From assembly GCF_000341225.1 (NCBI RefSeq), contig NZ_ANAC01000011.1:124001-188000 (forward strand): 64,000 nucleotides of DNA. The letters run 5' to 3'. How positions within the stretch are numbered: the first letter of the stretch is position 1; every line of letters begins with the position of its first letter. This document shows positions 6,480 through 16,870 of this stretch, piece after piece. The stretch comes from Nocardiopsis alba DSM 43377. GTDB lineage: Bacteria > Actinomycetota > Actinomycetes > Streptosporangiales > Streptosporangiaceae. The notes beneath the pieces were generated by a model. That model saw only the letters and a list, made by a program, of their open reading frames with translations, made no database searches and was not told the DNA's origin. The translations under genes and the position numbers were made by a program.

Positions 6480-8222
6480 TCAGTCGGTCCCGTGCCAGGA
6501 GGCCCACAGCGCGGCGTAGGCGCCGTCCGCGTCGATGAGCTTCTCGTGCGGACCGAGCTCGACGATCCGGCCGTCCTCCACCACCGCGACCCGGTCCGCG
6601 TCGTGCGCCGTGTGCAGACGGTGCGCGATCGCGATCACCGTCCGGCCCTCCAGCACGGCCGCCAGGGAACGTTCGGCGGCGCGCGCCGTACGCGGGTCCA
6701 GCAGCGAGGTGGCCTCGTCCAACACCACCGTGCGCGGATCGAGCAGCACCACCCGGGCCAACGCCACCTGCTGGGCCCGTGCCGGATCCAACGCGGCCCC
6801 GCCCGATCCCACGGCGGTGTCCAGCCCCTCGGGCAGGTCACGGAGCCAATCGGCGCCCACCGACTCCAGGGCGGCGGTCAGCCGTTCGTCGTCGGCGCCC
6901 GGGGCGGCGAGCTCCAGGTTCTCCCGCAAGGTCCCGGTGAACACGTGGTGCTCCTGGTCGACCAGGACCACCCGTTCGCGCAGGGCCTCCGGCGCCAGAG
7001 CGCCGATCGGGACCCCGCCCACCAGCACCCGTCCCGAACCGGGCACGTCGGCTCCGGACAACAGCCGACCGATCGTGGTCTTGCCCGCGCCGGATGGGCC
7101 CACCACCGCCAACCGTTCACCGGGCCGCACCTCCAGGTCGACCCCGCGCAGCACGTCGTGGCCGGGCACGTACGCGTAGTGGACGTCCACGAACTCGATC
7201 CGGTCGTCCGCCGGTTCCGGGCCGGGTTCCGCGGACTCCTCGGGCAGCTCCTGCACCCCGCGCAGGCGGGCGAACGACGCTCCCGCGCGCTGGATGTCCT
7301 CCAACCACTGGGTCAGTCGGATCAGCGGGTTCGACGCCTGTTCGAGGTAGAGCAGACAGGTCACCAGAGCACCCAGGGCGATCCCGCCGTCGAGGTAGAG
7401 CAGGCCGCCCACCAACAGGGCGACGGCGGTCGGCAGCAGGAAGACGGCCTCGGTGAAGGGGAACAGCACCGAGCGCAGCCGCAGTGTGCCGCGCCGCGCG
7501 CGGTACAGGAGCTCCACGTCCCGCTCCGTGGCCTCGATCCGATCCCGTTGGATCCCCAGACCCTCGACCGTGCGGCCGCCCTCCGCCGTCGCCGATACGT
7601 TCTCCAAGGCCCCGGACAGGGCCGAACCCTCGGCCAGATAGGCCTCACGGGAACGGCGCAGATACCAGCGGGCCACCGGGTACATCAGCGGGAACGAGAC
7701 CACGGCGCACAGCCCCAGACGGGGGTCGATCCAGAAGATCGCCGCGAACAGCACCACGACCTGAAGGCCGTACAGGGCGATGTCGGGGACCGAACTCCGC
7801 AGGGTCTGTCCCACCGTCGCCACGTCCGCCGAGGCGCGCGTGGTGAGGTCGCCGGTCCCCGAACGCTCCACCACCCGGGTGGGCAGCGACAGCACCCGGC
7901 CCACGAAGTCCTCGCGCAGACGGAGCAGTACGTGTTCGCCGAAGCGGTACGTGGCCCGCCGCGCGTACCGGGTCGACACGAACTGGGCGCAGGCCGCGAC
8001 CACCACGCCGGCGGCCATCAGATCGATCGCTCCGGCCGTGGCGGTGCCGGCCTCCACCATGTCGATGATCCGGCCCAGCAGGTACGGGCCGACCAGCCCG
8101 GCCGCCCCGGAGATCAGGGTCAGCGTCACCAACCGGGCCACACGTCCGCGCTCGTCGCTCAGGACGCGACCGAGGTCGCGGCGGACCCGGGCCCGGTCGG
8201 CCACCGGAAGACGTTCGCTCAT
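6480..8222 (-). CDS. Heterodimeric ABC exporter, subunit with intact Walker motifs but degenerate signature
   Basis: A 580-residue fused half-transporter: a six-helix exporter membrane domain (about 1-310), then an ATPase domain (about 340-570). Walker A GPSGAGKTT (near 376), Walker B VVLDEATSLLD (near 500) and the switch His in IAHRLH are canonical. The ABC signature, expected near 475-480 as LSGGQ, reads instead AALDPARAQQVALARV, so the loop that contacts the partner's ATP is lost. The upstream gene overlaps by four bases and has the opposite defects, so the two must act as a heterodimer with a single working ATP site. Substrate unknown; drug, peptide or siderophore export is typical. Confidence 0.88.
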   Translation of the reverse strand: MSERLPVADRARVRRDLGRVLSDERGRVARLVTLTLISGAAGLVGPYLLGRIIDMVEAGTATAGAIDLMAAGVVVAACAQFVSTRYARRATYRFGEHVLLRLREDFVGRVLSLPTRVVERSGTGDLTTRASADVATVGQTLRSSVPDIALYGLQVVVLFAAIFWIDPRLGLCAVVSFPLMYPVARWYLRRSREAYLAEGSALSGALENVSATAEGGRTVEGLGIQRDRIEATERDVELLYRARRGTLRLRSVLFPFTEAVFLLPTAVALLVGGLLYLDGGIALGALVTCLLYLEQASNPLIRLTQWLEDIQRAGASFARLRGVQELPEESAEPGPEPADDRIEFVDVHYAYVPGHDVLRGVDLEVRPGERLAVVGPSGAGKTTIGRLLSGADVPGSGRVLVGGVPIGALAPEALRERVVLVDQEHHVFTGTLRENLELAAPGADDERLTAALESVGADWLRDLPEGLDTAVGSGGAALDPARAQQVALARVVLLDPRTVVLDEATSLLDPRTARAAERSLAAVLEGRTVIAIAHRLHTAHDADRVAVVEDGRIVELGPHEKLIDADGAYAALWASWHGTD

Positions 8223-9985
8223 GCTCGTTCCCCCTCCTCGTCCGCGCCGCGCAGGACCAGCGCGCGATAGTCCCTTCGAGAGGCGATCAGCTCGCCGTGG
8301 GTGCCGACGGCGACGGCCGTCCCGTCCACCAGGAGGACGATCCGGTCGGCGCGGTCCAACAGCAGGGGCGAGGTGCCCACGACCACGGTGGTCCGTCCGT
8401 TGCGGGCCTCGACCATCCGTTCGGCGATCGCCGCCTCGGTGTGCGCGTCCACCGCCGAGGTGGGTTCCACCAGCGCCAGGACCTCGGGCGAGGCGAGTAC
8501 GGCGCGGGCCAGCCGGACCCGCTGACGCTGCCCTCCGGAGAGGTTGCGCCCTTGGGGCTCCACTCGTGAGTCCAACCCGTCGGGCAGCGAGGTGAGGACG
8601 TCGACCGCCCCGGCCGTGCGCAGCGCGGCACGTAGTTCCTCGTCGGGGAACCGGCCGTGCGGGTCGAGGACCTCGCGCAGGGAGCCGGCGAACAGGTACG
8701 ACTCGTTGTCACAGAGCAGCAGACGCTCGCGCACCTCGTTCAGCCCCACGTCGCGCAGGGGGATCCCGCCCCAGAGGACGTCGGAGTCGGTGTGGCGGCA
8801 CAACCGGTCGGCGACGGCGGCGGCCTCCTCTGGAGAGGCGGACACGAGCGCGGTGCACCGTCCCGGAGGCACGGTCACACCGGAGGCCGGGTCGACCAGC
8901 TCCGCGTCCTCCTCGGGACCGGGGCGGTTCATCCCGCTGCCGGCGAGCGGGGGTTCCAGGGTCAGCACCCGCAGCACCCGGCGGACCGAGACCAGGCCCT
9001 GGACGAGCCCGGTGGCGCCCTCGATGAGGAAGAGGATCGGGATGATCAGGAGGGCCACGTACCCGTAGACCGCGACGGCCTCGCCGACGGTGATCTGTCC
9101 GTCCAGCGTCAACCGGGCCGCCACCCAGGTGACCGCGCCGAGGAAGATCACGGGCAGGCAGTAGGTCACCGCCTGGAACCAGCTCGTGGTCTCGCTGACC
9201 CGGTAGCCCTGGTGGAGCAGCTCCCCGGAGCGGTCCCGGTACCGTCGCGCGAAGTGGTCCTTGCCGCCGATCCCGCACAGAACCCGCAGCCCGGACACGA
9301 TGTCCGCGGCCAGCGCCGTCGTCTCGCCCTGGTGCTCTCGGTAGCTCCGCTCCCGATCCTGGAGCCGGCCGAGCAGCGGGCCGATCACCACCGCCAGGAC
9401 CGGGACGCCGATCACCACGATCGCGCCCAGCAACGGGGAGATGCCCACCAGGAGCACCGCGACGCCGACATAGGCGATGACCGCGCCCACCCCGGGCCCG
9501 GTCATGGTGAGGATGTGCGCGATGAGCATGACGTCGGCGGCCTGGACGGTGGACAGTTCGCCGGAGGAGACCCGACGGGCCAGGGACGATCCGAGCACGG
9601 TGGAGTGTCCGTTGACCACGCGCATGGTCCGGTGCGCGGCGTCCATGCGCACCTGTGTCATCGTGCGGTGCCGTAGGACCGACATGGCCACGTTGAACAG
9701 GAGCACCGCGGCCATGGCCGCCACCCACAGGACGAGCGCGCCCGGCCGTCCGGCCCGTAGCCCGTCGTCGATGGCGCGGGCCATCAGATAGGGCGGGATC
9801 ATGACGGTGGTCATCCACAGGGTCCCGTAGAGGGTGCCGGTCAGGATCCGTCCCGGTTGCCGGGTGATGAGCCACCACACGAAGCGGAGCGGACCGCGCG
9901 TATCGGGCGAGCCGGTGGGCGGTAGGGCCGAACGCGGAAGGGGGAGTGTCCCCCAGGGGCCGGGGACATCCGACGTCTGAACCAA
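8219..9985 (-). CDS. Heterodimeric ABC exporter, subunit with intact signature but degenerate Walker A, Walker B and H-loop
   Basis: About 588 residues from a TTG at 9985, which has GGGAGG six bases upstream; an ATG at 10018 and a GTG at 10087 are in frame but lack ribosome-binding sites. The membrane domain fills about 30-330. In the ATPase domain the P-loop position reads ALVSASPEEAAAVADRL, with no GxxGxGK. Walker B is VLALVEPTSAVD (metal Asp replaced by Val). The switch His is missing in VVVGTSPLLL. By contrast NLSGGQRQRVRLARA is perfect. It therefore probably cannot bind ATP in its own site but supplies the signature for its partner. Both genes are co-transcribed. Confidence 0.85.
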   Translation of the reverse strand: MVQTSDVPGPWGTLPLPRSALPPTGSPDTRGPLRFVWWLITRQPGRILTGTLYGTLWMTTVMIPPYLMARAIDDGLRAGRPGALVLWVAAMAAVLLFNVAMSVLRHRTMTQVRMDAAHRTMRVVNGHSTVLGSSLARRVSSGELSTVQAADVMLIAHILTMTGPGVGAVIAYVGVAVLLVGISPLLGAIVVIGVPVLAVVIGPLLGRLQDRERSYREHQGETTALAADIVSGLRVLCGIGGKDHFARRYRDRSGELLHQGYRVSETTSWFQAVTYCLPVIFLGAVTWVAARLTLDGQITVGEAVAVYGYVALLIIPILFLIEGATGLVQGLVSVRRVLRVLTLEPPLAGSGMNRPGPEEDAELVDPASGVTVPPGRCTALVSASPEEAAAVADRLCRHTDSDVLWGGIPLRDVGLNEVRERLLLCDNESYLFAGSLREVLDPHGRFPDEELRAALRTAGAVDVLTSLPDGLDSRVEPQGRNLSGGQRQRVRLARAVLASPEVLALVEPTSAVDAHTEAAIAERMVEARNGRTTVVVGTSPLLLDRADRIVLLVDGTAVAVGTHGELIASRRDYRALVLRGADEEGERA

Positions 9986-10087
9986 GCGAGGCCTCCCAAG
10001 GTCTCTTCTCCCCTTCATGAGAGCAGGGAGAGCGGCCCGGTCTCCACCGGGTTTCGGGGGAGTGCGGAGAGCGAGCGGGAAGGGCAC

Positions 10088-10260
10088 GCTTGGTGATCTC
10101 GGAACATTACTTAAGGGTTCAAAAGTGATTCAGGTGATTTTCAGGGATATTCCTCGCGGAATTCTTATAACGCATCTGTTGCGAATGGCGAGCACGCTCA
10201 TAGAACGGGGGAGAACGCGCATCACCCAGAGACGGGCCGCCGAGCGAGAGAGGTGACGGG
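10088..10260. other. AT-rich divergent intergenic region
   Basis: This gap between the leftward ABC exporter and the rightward binding-protein gene is strikingly AT-rich for this genome (around 10105-10190) and must hold both promoters. A near-direct repeat, GTGATTCAG then GTGATTTTCAG, lies at about 10125-10144. I see no convincing pair of -35/-10 hexamers. The ribosome-binding site GAGAGAGGTGACGGG immediately precedes the ATG at 10261. Confidence 0.4.
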
Positions 10261-11811
10261 ATGGCCGATCCGGCCGGCTGGAGAGGTGCGGACCGGAAGA
10301 GGAGCCTGCTCTTGGGCACCGCCGCCGCACTCGTCCTCGCCGTCGTGGCCACCACCCTCCTGATGTGGGACCGGTTCACCTGCGGCGGCCCGAACAACGG
10401 GGTCCGCGAGATCGCCGACGAATGCGTCGGCGTCACCGAGGGCGATTACGTCTTCCACGACGACTTCACCCGGGTGCAGGAACTCATCCGGGAGGAGAAC
10501 GAACGCGTCGCCGCGCTCGGGGACGACCTTCCCATCGTGCGGGTCGCCCTTCTGGGAACCTTCACCTTCGACCCCGTCAGCCCCATGGACCCCGGACGGA
10601 TGCTCAGGTCCCTGGAAGGCGCCTATACGGCTCAAAAACGCGCCAACGACACCCACGACTTCGGAGATCGGACGCCGCGGATCCAGCTCGTCGTCGCCAA
10701 CATGGGCAGCCGCCAACACCAGTGGGAACCCGTGGTGGACGACCTGGTCGACATGGCCCGCGACGAGGAACGCCCCCTCGTCGCCGTCACCGGCATGGGC
10801 GTCAGCATCGCCTCGGCCAGGGACATCGCCCGGACCCTCGACGGCCAGGGCATCCCCATGGTCTCCACCGCGCTCACCGCGGACGGACTCGCGCACGGCC
10901 CCGGAGGGATCGACGACGCCGGAGACGAGGAGAACCCGACACTGCCCGGCGTGCTCCGCGTGGCCCCGAGCAACACCGAGTACATCAAGGCGCTCCGAGG
11001 CCACCTCGACGGTCTCGACGAACGGGCGCGGGCCATCATCGTCTACGACCGCACCGAACCCGACCTCTTCGTCGCCTCCCTGAAACAGGCCTACACCGAA
11101 CACCTCGACCCCTACATCGACGGTCGACCCGTCCAGGAGTACGAGGGGACCACGGTCGGCGACGACCCGGTGCGAGGGCTGTTCGCCGAGGTCACCATGA
11201 ACGTCTGCGTCTCCGGGGCCGACACGGTCCTCTTCGCCGGACGCGCCCCCGACCTCGACGAGTTCATGGAGAGCCTGGCCGCCTCCACCTGCGACCGGCC
11301 GATGCGCATCATGTTCGTCGCCACCGGACTGAGCGTGCTCAACGAGGAGGGGCGGATGGCCTTCCTCGCCGACAACGACCTCACCCTGGTCTACGCCTCG
11401 GGCATCGACACACGATGGAACCTCGTCCCCCAGGGCTCCGCCGACGCCCCCGAGGGCTACCGGGCCTTTCGTGAGGCCTACATCGAGCACTTCCCCTCCA
11501 CCGAACACGACCCCGAAGGGCTGCGCAACGGGTACGCGCTGGTCAACCACGACGCCGTGGCCGTCGCCGCGCAGGCCATCAGGATGACCAACGAACTGGG
11601 GGACGCGGACGGACCGCCGACCGCCCACGAGGTCCGCGCCCGCATGACACTGCTCAACACCGCCCACGAGGTCCGGGCCGGTGGAGGCACCCTCGGTTAC
11701 AGCCCGGAGGGCGCGGGCGAGGCCACCGGACGCTTCGTCCCCATCGTCGAGATGCCCCTGGAGCCGGGCGACGCCCCGGCCCCGGACCCGCACGTCATCG
11801 GTGACGAGTAG
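10261..11811 (+). CDS. Membrane-anchored type-1 periplasmic-binding-fold protein (ABC substrate-binding-like)
   Basis: A 516-residue protein with a short basic N-terminus, one hydrophobic anchor (about residues 14-36, LLLGTAAALVLAVVATTLLM) and a large extracellular domain. The body shows type-1 periplasmic-binding features: a beta-strand start VRVALLGTF, ligand-lobe stretches such as RPLVAVTGMGVS and GIPMVSTAL, and a late GYALVNHDAVAVAAQAI helix like that of LivJ-type amino-acid-binding proteins. There is no lipobox, so it is held by the transmembrane helix rather than a lipid. No permease or ATPase gene adjoins it in the same orientation, so it may be a sensor-type binding protein. Ligand unknown. 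Confidence 0.7.
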   Translation: MADPAGWRGADRKRSLLLGTAAALVLAVVATTLLMWDRFTCGGPNNGVREIADECVGVTEGDYVFHDDFTRVQELIREENERVAALGDDLPIVRVALLGTFTFDPVSPMDPGRMLRSLEGAYTAQKRANDTHDFGDRTPRIQLVVANMGSRQHQWEPVVDDLVDMARDEERPLVAVTGMGVSIASARDIARTLDGQGIPMVSTALTADGLAHGPGGIDDAGDEENPTLPGVLRVAPSNTEYIKALRGHLDGLDERARAIIVYDRTEPDLFVASLKQAYTEHLDPYIDGRPVQEYEGTTVGDDPVRGLFAEVTMNVCVSGADTVLFAGRAPDLDEFMESLAASTCDRPMRIMFVATGLSVLNEEGRMAFLADNDLTLVYASGIDTRWNLVPQGSADAPEGYRAFREAYIEHFPSTEHDPEGLRNGYALVNHDAVAVAAQAIRMTNELGDADGPPTAHEVRARMTLLNTAHEVRAGGGTLGYSPEGAGEATGRFVPIVEMPLEPGDAPAPDPHVIGDE

Positions 11812-11814
11812 GGA

Positions 11815-11839
11815 CGCCCCGAACGGAGAACGGGGGGCG
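11815..11839 (+). terminator. Short GC hairpin after the binding-protein gene
   Basis: CGCCCC (11815-11820) can pair with GGGGCG (11834-11839) just beyond the stop codon. The stem is short; it may be a weak terminator. Confidence 0.4.
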
Positions 11840-12034
11840 GGCGGGTGACAGGTGACGGGGCGCACGGTAGAACAGCACGAGCACCCCGGACACCGTGGAC
11901 CCGCCCCGGCGGATCACTCCACGCACCGGGCACGCGCCACCGACGCGCACCATAGACGGACCCGCCACGGGGCCCTCGCCACGAGAACAGCGTGGTGGGG
12001 CCGGGTCCGCGCCGACGAACGAGGAGCACGATCC

Positions 12035-14002
12035 TTGACCGACAACCCGTTCCTGACGCCCAGCGAACTGCCCTACGGTCTCCCCGACTTCGCGGCGATT
12101 CGCGAGGAGCACTTCCGGCCCGCCTTCGATCAGGGCGTGGCCGAACACCTCGCCGAGGTCGCGGCCATCGTCGCCGACCCCGAACCCCCCACCTTTGAGA
12201 ACACGATCGCCGCCCTGGAGCGCTCCGGTCGGACCCTGAACCGGGTGGAGACCGTCCTGCACACCCTCGCGGGCTCCGACGCCACCGAGGCCGTCCAGGA
12301 ACTGGAGCGCGAACTCTCGCCCAAGGGGACCCGGCACCGGGACGCGATCTACCTCGACCGGGGCCTGTGGGACCGCATCAAGCGGGTCACCACCTCCGAC
12401 CCCGAGGAGGCCACGCTCCTGGAGCGCTACCGGCTCGACTACATCAAGGCCGGTGCCGACCTCGACGAGGCCGGCCAGGAGCGCATGCGCGAACTCAACG
12501 CCGAACTGGCCGAGCTCGGCACCGAGTTCTCCCGAAACCTGGTCCGGGCCTCGACCGAGTCCGCGCTGGTCACCGAGGACGTCTCCGACCTCGACGGGCT
12601 CGACGAGGCGCAGATCCAGGCGATCGAGAGCGCCGGGAAGTACGTGCTCCCGCTGCTCAACACCACCGTGCAGCCCGCCCTCGCCCAGCTCACCGACCGG
12701 GCCACCCGCGAAAAGCTGTACACCCTGAGCGTGGAGCGCGCCCCGCGCAACCGGGAGATCGCCGTGCGCGTCGCCGCGATCCGCTCGGAGCAGGCCCGAC
12801 TGCGCGGCTACCCCGACCACGCCTCGTTCAAGGTCGCCGACCAGACCGCCAAGACCGTCGAGGCGGTCGAGGAGCGTCTGGGACGTCTGGTCGGCCCGGC
12901 CCGCCGCAACGTCGAGAGCGAGGCCGCGGCGCTCGCCGAGCACGCCGGCCACGACATCGAGCCGTGGGACTGGCCCTACTACGCCGAGCAGGTCCGCAAG
13001 GCCCGCTACGACCTCGACGAGAGCGAGCTGCGCCCCTACTTCGAGCTGGGACGTGTGATCGAGGACGGCGTCCTGTACGCGGCCACGCGCCTGTACGGGA
13101 TCACCTTCACCGAACGCTCCGACCTGCGCGGATACCACGACGACGTGCGGGTGTGGGAGGTCTTCGACGGCGACGGCACCGCCCTGGGGCTGTTCCTCCT
13201 CGACCCCTACGCCCGTCCCACCAAGCGCGGCGGCGCGTGGATGCACAACCTCGTCGAACAGTCCTTCCTGCTCGACGAGAAGCCGGTCGTGGTGAACAAC
13301 CTCAACATCACCAAGCCGGTCTCCGGCCCCACCCTGCTCACCTTCGACGAGGTCGAGACGGCCTTCCACGAGTTCGGGCACGCACTCCACGGCCTACTGT
13401 CGTCGGTGCGCTACCCCCGGGTCGAGGGCACCAGCGTGCCGCGCGACTTCGTGGAGTTCCCCTCCCAGGTCAACGAGATGTGGGCGACCTGGCCGGAGAT
13501 CCTCGCCAACTACGCCAAGCACCACGAGACCGGCGAGCCGGTCCCGACCGAGCTGCTGGACCGGCTCGCCGCGGCCGAGAAGTTCAACCAGGGCTTCGGG
13601 ACCTTCGAGTACCTGGCGGCCGCCCTGCTCGACTGGTCCTGGCACCGGCTGGCGCCGGGGACCGTGGTCGAGGACCCGGAGGCCTTCGAGATCGAGGCCC
13701 TGGAGCGGGTGGGCGCGCTCCACCCGCTGGTGCGTCCGCGCTACCGGACCTCGTACTTCATGCACGTGTTCTCCAACGACTACAGCGCCGGCTACTACTC
13801 CTACGTGTGGAGCGAGGTGCTGGACGCCGAGAGCGTCGACTGGTTCAAGGAGAACGGCGGGCTGCGCCGCGAGAGCGGAGACCGCTTCCGACAGAAGGTG
13901 CTGGCCGTCGGGGGCAGCGTCGACTCTATGGACGCCGTCCGCGACTTCCTCGGGCGCGAGCCCGGCATGGAGCCGCTGCTCGCCCGCAAGGGTCTGAACT
14001 GA
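12035..14002 (+). CDS. M3 family metallopeptidase (peptidyl-dipeptidase / oligopeptidase A-like)
   Basis: A 655-residue cytoplasmic zinc oligopeptidase. The thimet-type active-site helix FHEFGHALH carries HExxH near residue 452, followed by the third-ligand region EFPSQVNEMWATWPEIL. The C-terminal RYRTSYFMHVFSNDYSAGYY block is a conserved M3 substrate-binding motif. Start: TTG at 12035 with GAGGAG eight bases upstream, giving LTDNPFLTPSELPYGLPDF, the usual N-terminus of the Dcp subgroup; upstream in-frame codons are Arg/His-rich and do not look coding. It trims short peptides from protein turnover. A perfect hairpin ends the transcript. Confidence 0.92.
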   Translation: MTDNPFLTPSELPYGLPDFAAIREEHFRPAFDQGVAEHLAEVAAIVADPEPPTFENTIAALERSGRTLNRVETVLHTLAGSDATEAVQELERELSPKGTRHRDAIYLDRGLWDRIKRVTTSDPEEATLLERYRLDYIKAGADLDEAGQERMRELNAELAELGTEFSRNLVRASTESALVTEDVSDLDGLDEAQIQAIESAGKYVLPLLNTTVQPALAQLTDRATREKLYTLSVERAPRNREIAVRVAAIRSEQARLRGYPDHASFKVADQTAKTVEAVEERLGRLVGPARRNVESEAAALAEHAGHDIEPWDWPYYAEQVRKARYDLDESELRPYFELGRVIEDGVLYAATRLYGITFTERSDLRGYHDDVRVWEVFDGDGTALGLFLLDPYARPTKRGGAWMHNLVEQSFLLDEKPVVVNNLNITKPVSGPTLLTFDEVETAFHEFGHALHGLLSSVRYPRVEGTSVPRDFVEFPSQVNEMWATWPEILANYAKHHETGEPVPTELLDRLAAAEKFNQGFGTFEYLAAALLDWSWHRLAPGTVVEDPEAFEIEALERVGALHPLVRPRYRTSYFMHVFSNDYSAGYYSYVWSEVLDAESVDWFKENGGLRRESGDRFRQKVLAVGGSVDSMDAVRDFLGREPGMEPLLARKGLN

Positions 14003-14007
14003 CCGAC

Positions 14008-14039
14008 GCCCGCCCCGACGGTCGACCGTCGGGGCGGGC
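14008..14039. terminator. 32-base perfect palindrome, bidirectional terminator
   Basis: A perfect GC-rich palindrome centred on GTCGAC (14021-14026), between the convergent M3 peptidase and rRNA methyltransferase genes. Confidence 0.8.
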
Positions 14040-14044
14040 CCGGC

Positions 14045-15031
<987 letters not shown>

Positions 15032-16108
15032 TCAGGGGCGCTCGCCGATCGCGCCGACCCAGCCCGACCAGACGAAACCGACCTGCTCGGTCAGGAGCGG
15101 GTACTCCAGTCCGAAGTCGGCGGCGTCGCCGTACTCGGGGGCCTCCTCCAGCAGGGTCGCGTCGCGGTACAACAGCGCGCCGTCCTCGGCGTCGTACATG
15201 TAGCGGACCTCGGTCACCAGACCCTCGTCCTCCACCTCGAAGGAGAACAGCTCGCCCTCACGGCCGAGGGAGTCGGTCGCCGAGCCCAGGTAGGACACGT
15301 CGGCGACCTCGGTGAGCACACGCTGCACGGCGGCCTCCTCGGAACCGGAGAGGGGACGCGACTCGTACAGCCTGTCGACGGCGTTGGTCAGCGCGGGCAG
15401 GGACTCGTCCTCGGGGCCCTCGCCGTAGTCGGCGAGCACCTCCAGCATGCCCTCGGTGTCGGTGGGCAGATCGGCGGGCCACACCAGGCTCTCGTGCAGG
15501 GTGTCCTCGTAGGACTCGCTCCCCTGCTCCAGGAACCACTCGTGGTCGGCCTCCGCGCCACCGGCCTCCAACGGCGGCTTCGGGTCGGAGTCCCGACGGA
15601 CGTCGCCGTTCGGGGCCTCCCAGCCGGTCCGGTCGTAGGGGACGAAGCGGTAGCCGTAGGACTCCGGCGGGTCCTCGTCACCGGCGTTGGCGGTGAGCCG
15701 GTGCAACTGTACGTCGCTGGTGGAGACGAAGGCGACGTCGCCCTCGCCGGGGGCGGCGCCGCGCTCCGCGGCGATGTCGGCCAGTTCCGTCAGCCGTTCC
15801 GTCCCGTCGACGGGGTCGCCTCCGGTCACCTCGATGGGCTCCGGCTGGGCGGCGTACGCGAGCGGGATGCCCACGTGGTCGTCGCCGGGCAGGACGATCA
15901 CTCCGGCGCCCACGGCCAGGGCGGCGGTGGCCGCTCCGGCGACCAGGACGGGGACGCGCTTCCACAGGGGGCGGGTCATGGTCTCGTGCTCCTTCAATCT
16001 CGCGATGGCTTCGACGCGCGCCCTCTGGCGGGCTTCGGGGGTGGGGCGGGCGTCCGCGGCGGGGTCGGTGCCGTCGAACGCGGCGCGCAGAGCGGTCAGG
16101 TCGTCCAC
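15032..16108 (-). CDS. CU044_5270 family protein (ECF sigma-linked, probable anti-sigma-like membrane protein)
   Basis: A 358-residue protein with the order typical of the CU044_5270 family: a short cytoplasmic N-terminus (MDDLTALRAAFDGTDPAADA), one transmembrane helix at about residues 52-74 (VPVLVAGAATAALAVGAGVIVL), then an acidic extracellular domain containing the YAAQPEPIEVT strand and a C-terminal FVWSGWVGAIGERP. It overlaps the ECF sigma gene by 13 bases, so the pair is translationally coupled. Members are regularly found behind ECF sigma genes and are thought to act as anti-sigma-like sensors; that role is inferred. A 34-base palindrome terminates the operon. Confidence 0.8.
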   Translation of the reverse strand: MDDLTALRAAFDGTDPAADARPTPEARQRARVEAIARLKEHETMTRPLWKRVPVLVAGAATAALAVGAGVIVLPGDDHVGIPLAYAAQPEPIEVTGGDPVDGTERLTELADIAAERGAAPGEGDVAFVSTSDVQLHRLTANAGDEDPPESYGYRFVPYDRTGWEAPNGDVRRDSDPKPPLEAGGAEADHEWFLEQGSESYEDTLHESLVWPADLPTDTEGMLEVLADYGEGPEDESLPALTNAVDRLYESRPLSGSEEAAVQRVLTEVADVSYLGSATDSLGREGELFSFEVEDEGLVTEVRYMYDAEDGALLYRDATLLEEAPEYGDAADFGLEYPLLTEQVGFVWSGWVGAIGERP

Positions 16109-16659
16109 GAGACCTCCTTCGGGACGCGGACCCGAGCGGGTTCGGGGGCGTCCGCCTTCATGTACGCGGTCAATTTCCTTCGAGCCCGGTGCAGGCGTCC
16201 GCGAGCGGTGACGTGGGTGCAGCCGACCACCTTCGCGGCCTGCCGACAGTCGAGCCCCTCCCAGGTCACGAGCATCACGAGTTCACGTTCGATCTCCGTC
16301 AACCGGGCCAGGGTCGCCAGGGCCCGGTCGCGGTCGAGGACCCGATCGGTGTCGTCGTGGTGGGTCGTGTCGGTCTCTCGCTCCAAGGACGCGGCGATCG
16401 ATCCCTGGCGCCGCTCCAGACGGTGGTGCGCGAGACCGATACGTCGTGCGCACGCGTACAGCCAGGGCAGTTCTCGGCCCGGAGGGAGTCGGTCGCGGCG
16501 TCGCCAGGCCACCACGAAAGCCTCTGAGGCGACGTCGTCGGCCTGATCGGGCCCCACACGCCGTCGCGCGTAGCGATAGACGGCGTCGTAGTGCTCTTCG
16601 AACAAGGCGTTGAAGTCGCGTTGGTCGGAGTGATCGTCTCCGGCCCGGCCTCGTCGCAT
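16096..16659 (-). CDS. ECF-type RNA polymerase sigma-70 factor
   Basis: A 187-residue group-4 sigma factor. Region 2 occupies about residues 17-75 (FNALFEEHYDAVYRYARRRV, then DDVASEAFVVAWRRRDRLP). Region 4 occupies about 115-165, with ERELVMLVTWEGLDCRQAAK and a helix-turn-helix ending GRLHRARRKL. A variable linker separates them. No C-terminal extension is present. The ATG at 16659 is preceded by GGGAGG. It would direct transcription of a small stress or envelope regulon under control of the coupled CU044_5270 protein. The upstream gap to the rightward small membrane gene contains a 10-base T run. Confidence 0.9.
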   Translation of the reverse strand: MRRGRAGDDHSDQRDFNALFEEHYDAVYRYARRRVGPDQADDVASEAFVVAWRRRDRLPPGRELPWLYACARRIGLAHHRLERRQGSIAASLERETDTTHHDDTDRVLDRDRALATLARLTEIERELVMLVTWEGLDCRQAAKVVGCTHVTARGRLHRARRKLTAYMKADAPEPARVRVPKEVSWTT

Positions 16660-16870
16660 CGGCGTTCCTCCCGTTCTCTCACCCCTCTATGTCGGTGGAG
16701 GGGGTGTGTGTTCGGTCGGGAGGAGATTTTTTTTTTCGAGGCTTCTCGTGCAGGCCGGGACACGGGGCCTCGGGCGTTCCGCTCCCCGCTGCGGGGCCAT
16801 CGCGCTCTCGAAGGCTATGCTCGCCGCCGCACCTCTCGTCCGTCCCCCCGTCCCTCCAGAGGAGGAGCCG

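Noticed and set aside
10017..10256. 79-codon rightward frame before the binding-protein gene
   Set aside because: Starts inside the divergent ABC gene, has no ribosome-binding site and crosses the AT-rich promoter region.
11852..12034. N-terminal extension of the M3 peptidase frame
   Set aside because: The extra 61 codons are Arg/His-rich without conserved features, while TTG 12035 has a good ribosome-binding site and gives the usual family N-terminus.
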